A stretch of 64,000 bases of DNA. It comes from Tolypothrix sp. PCC 7712. GTDB taxonomy: Bacteria; Cyanobacteriota; Cyanobacteriia; Cyanobacteriales; Nostocaceae. Position 1 is the first letter of the stretch. Each line of letters opens with the position of its first letter. Made by a program: the position numbers and the translations under genes. The notes under the pieces were generated by a model that was not told where the DNA came from, did not search any database, and worked only from the letters and a program-made list of their open reading frames with translations. Where the stretch lies: the NCBI RefSeq assembly GCF_025860405.1, contig NZ_CP063785.1:5333390-5397389 (forward strand), read 5' to 3'. Of the stretch, positions 62,801-64,000 are shown piece by piece.

Positions 62801-64000
62801 CCATGCGATCGCAATGCTGCTAATGGCTGTCGTCCACGCAAAGGACGACCCCAACTGTCTCGACCTTCGGCATCTAAAAGGTTGTGGAATAAACGATTGG
62901 TAACATCTAAGTCATCAGTGAAGGCAAAAACACGGGAACCATAGAAACCTTTGCTAGGGGGGTCTTCAGATGGGTCGAGTACACGCCGCAGCAGCATCGC
63001 CGTTTGGATGCTTGTAGATAAAAGACTTGTCCCTGATACTGGGTCGCCCCTGAGAACCAATTGATACTCCATCCCCTCTCTGCGAGACGCTACGCGAACA
63101 GCAATTTGGTCTTCACCAGGAGAAATTTCTTCCACTGAACCAGGGTTTAAACCTGTAAGTTGACTGAAAAATTCTGCTGCACTTTCTAGAGTTGCCGAAA
63201 GTCCAGTAAATTGAACTTTCTTGTTAATGATTCTCTGCCAACGCCGCAGCAGGTAAGCAACTTGTGCGCCGTGGATACCTGTATAAGTATGCACTTCATC
63301 CAACAAAACTAGCTGAGGCTTTTTCACGGCCGCGATGCCAAATACATGACTGTAACGGGAGTCTCCCATAGACCGATTTAGCATTTCTGTGCTGGTAAAA
63401 ACCAGGTCTGGGGGATTCTTCGCCATGCGATCGCGTGTCAAAATTACTTCGTCTTCTTGGATAACAGCACCGCAGGATGGGTTGAGACAAGAAAGCTTTT
63501 CTCTACCAGCTTCTACATCAGCCCGTCGCCAAGATAGCGCACCTTCACATCTGGGACACCGCAGGTAAGGACAAGTAAACCCACCACTTTCAGGTTCCCA
63601 TTTATCCTGTACCCGATCCAAAGTTGCGCTTCTGGGAGTTAAGCCAAAAAATGCACCAATAAGAATTTTACGCTTACCTTCTGCTTTGAGGACAGCATCG
63701 AGACGACGTGCTTCTTGATAGGTTTCAGAAAATTGGTCTTTGAGAAGTTCGTTACGGGGATAAATTGCCAGTCCTTTACACCAATACTCATCCTTTTTCA
63801 ACAAACTTGCAATATGTGCCAGTGCTGGTAAGTAAAAAGATAAAGTCTTTCCGGTTCCTGTCCCAGCACAGACAATCATCCCACGACTTTTTGTGCTGTT
63901 TAAATCCTGCAACATCCGCCTTGTAGCGCGTAGCTGGAAGTCTGCAAGTTGAACTTCACCGCGATCGTGAGAAAGCAGTATCGCTGTAACGGCTTTTTGC
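59890..64000 (-). CDS. dpdJ: large DEAD/DEAH-type helicase, DpdJ-like (5' end beyond window)
   Basis: At least 1370 residues of a superfamily 2 helicase. Coding continues in frame to the window edge (upstream of 63915 it reads VTAILLSHDRGEVQLADFQL), so the start is missing. Motifs: I GTGTGKTLSFYLPAL, II LLDEVHTY, III SATLESAAEFFSQL, VI RKGRAGRR. A four-cysteine zinc ribbon (CPYLRCPRCEG ... CLNPSCG) lies between motifs Ia and II. The long C-terminal part is of unknown function. Size, the AIYPRNELLKDQFSETYQEA phrase and the DpdB, DpdD and DpdK-like neighbours favour DpdJ over DISARM DrmA. It would unwind or translocate DNA during restriction. Confidence 0.75.
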   Translation of the reverse strand, partial: QKAVTAILLSHDRGEVQLADFQLRATRRMLQDLNSTKSRGMIVCAGTGTGKTLSFYLPALAHIASLLKKDEYWCKGLAIYPRNELLKDQFSETYQEARRLDAVLKAEGKRKILIGAFFGLTPRSATLDRVQDKWEPESGGFTCPYLRCPRCEGALSWRRADVEAGREKLSCLNPSCGAVIQEDEVILTRDRMAKNPPDLVFTSTEMLNRSMGDSRYSHVFGIAAVKKPQLVLLDEVHTYTGIHGAQVAYLLRRWQRIINKKVQFTGLSATLESAAEFFSQLTGLNPGSVEEISPGEDQIAVRVASRREGMEYQLVLRGDPVSGTSLLSTSIQTAMLLRRVLDPSEDPPSKGFYGSRVFAFTDDLDVTNRLFHNLLDAEGRDSWGRPLRGRQPLAALRSHGAANGRERLIAAQSWLLCEEIGHGLELPLSIGRTSSQDTGVTPNADVIVATASLEVGFNDPEVGGVIQHKAPRDMASFLQRKGRAGRRRSMRPWTVVVLSDYGRDRIAYQGYDMLFNPVLEKRSLPIANRYVIRIQAVFAFMDWVGQQLAATRGSVWRDFASTDFYLINRQRLEIELIKNILETEAGQRNLETYLQSALHLTKDEVEAILWEPPRSLMMSVLPTLLRRLESGWKRLPIHPDESDQDYQTRDPLPDFVPPNLFSDLLLPEVTITTPAQTRNSEPDVNSMPIVQALKTFTPGRATRRFGVQHIYATHWIAPSDLQQREQELPVEDYCAEFEEAGYFQSWQDGQIVDIRCIRPWAINPTQVPANISITSNAQLEWRSQIIPPDLGIKLELPQGSPWCKIITEVCCFTHTQQSPLQVRRFAIASHANIRFDNGQELDTTIRFTQRQDGSPTAVGFAQSVDGLVFRFRIPPNFSISSRDANQAKIRAFRTAYFRYRVLTDDRLCELTNVFQREWLYQIYISMLTDRALTAQISLSEAFEVLLGENIGQEMARVLDNIFQTLNVEETLLEEGESAPEQIQGRQRVHDRLLALGNADIIQTILNDLAPILWSEPDEEWHSWAALRFRATLGGALLDACGQLCPHFDLGDLILDIDPGPRPPDAPAISEGLEEIWITESTIGGGGVIEEILRRYAADPANFFRLAGSALSPTDFEIVDSELTRLLELTQTSADVTDAMADVRFAAGYGELKQASDLLRKVLSSEGILVMHPVMTAINARVLRPGSTPETDKLLLDLIRLWHQEEARLGIEIDARVFAHVASNYDQLDRALLHLGLVQPNPYWRFQVIYGLLWARGNIVRSRTLSSYNPFAVIPDADREILLDVLQVGDHTVWLDEPDWREQVEDAFKQGASVSLIAPPDARENLKLAILSLAVEPMELGFLQVYPLVEAVQRYPQGFGVRLRVRETVQ

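Noticed and set aside
52640..64000. DISARM (DrmA/DrmB/DrmC) interpretation
   Set aside because: Helicase, methyltransferase and PLD genes would fit, but no DUF1998 DrmB is seen, the helicase P-loop context differs from what I recall for DrmA, and the DGQHR and DpdD/DpdK-like proteins point to Dpd. Not fully excluded.

Overview
The window reads as a chromosomal segment of a filamentous, phycoerythrin-making cyanobacterium of the Nostoc/Calothrix/Tolypothrix type. The evidence is the very frequent GCGATCGC (HIP1) octamer, short tandem heptamer repeats of the CCCCATG / ACTCATT kind, bilin reductases and bilin lyases, and an orange carotenoid protein with its recovery protein. I name no species.

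Layout. 1-4 kb: the truncated end of a PatA/PatG-type subtilisin protease, an 84-bp tandem repeat and mostly repetitive DNA. 4-9.4 kb: phycobilisome genes, namely a CpcS/CpeS-type lyase, pebA, pebB, a small coiled-coil protein and a HEAT-repeat CpcE/CpeF-like lyase. 9.4-15.6 kb: a patchwork with a ParE-type toxin-antitoxin pair between two copies of the lyase gene 3' end, a Sir2 deacylase, FRP and OCP (photoprotection), a repeat that carries a DUF433 gene in one copy and not in the other, a TetR with a transposase-like zinc ribbon, and a Rieske oxygenase. 15.6-21.3 kb: RNA-end processing genes, a four-domain MJ1316-EEP-2H-nucleotidyltransferase protein and a KptA phosphotransferase, with an ankyrin/kelch-like protein between them. 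21.7-31 kb: HEAT lipoprotein, DUF2809, SLH/WG-repeat protein, nested miniature inverted-repeat elements, an eight-repeat CRISPR array without cas genes, an aldehyde dehydrogenase and a nitrilase-fold protein whose catalytic Lys and Cys appear replaced.

31-34.5 kb: a serine-recombinase mobile element bordered by two inverted pieces of a group II intron reverse transcriptase gene. It abuts a dynamin-like GTPase gene that has lost its 5' end. 36-51 kb: one tightly overlapping minus-strand operon of eight genes, the best candidate here for an undescribed system. It encodes a STAND-like/degenerate-CHAT protein, an active-looking CHAT protease, a Ser/Thr-kinase-NACHT/degenerate-CHAT protein, a second active-looking CHAT protease, a coiled-coil protein, a beta-propeller, an Hsp70 and a clostripain-family protease. 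A ribbon-helix-helix-like gene lies upstream. My inference is a sensor-switch-protease conflict or cell-suicide system.

51.4-64 kb: a second defence locus resembling the Dpd (7-deazaguanine-in-DNA) restriction module: DpdB-like DGQHR protein, DpdD-like protein, DpdK-like PLD protein and a large DpdJ-like helicase running off the right edge. An adenine methyltransferase, a PD-(D/E)XK nuclease and a MerR-like regulator are embedded in it. The two defence loci are divergent around a short intergenic region at about 51.4 kb, so 31-64 kb reads as a defence island with a mobile element at its left border. Family names were assigned by reading motifs, without database searches.
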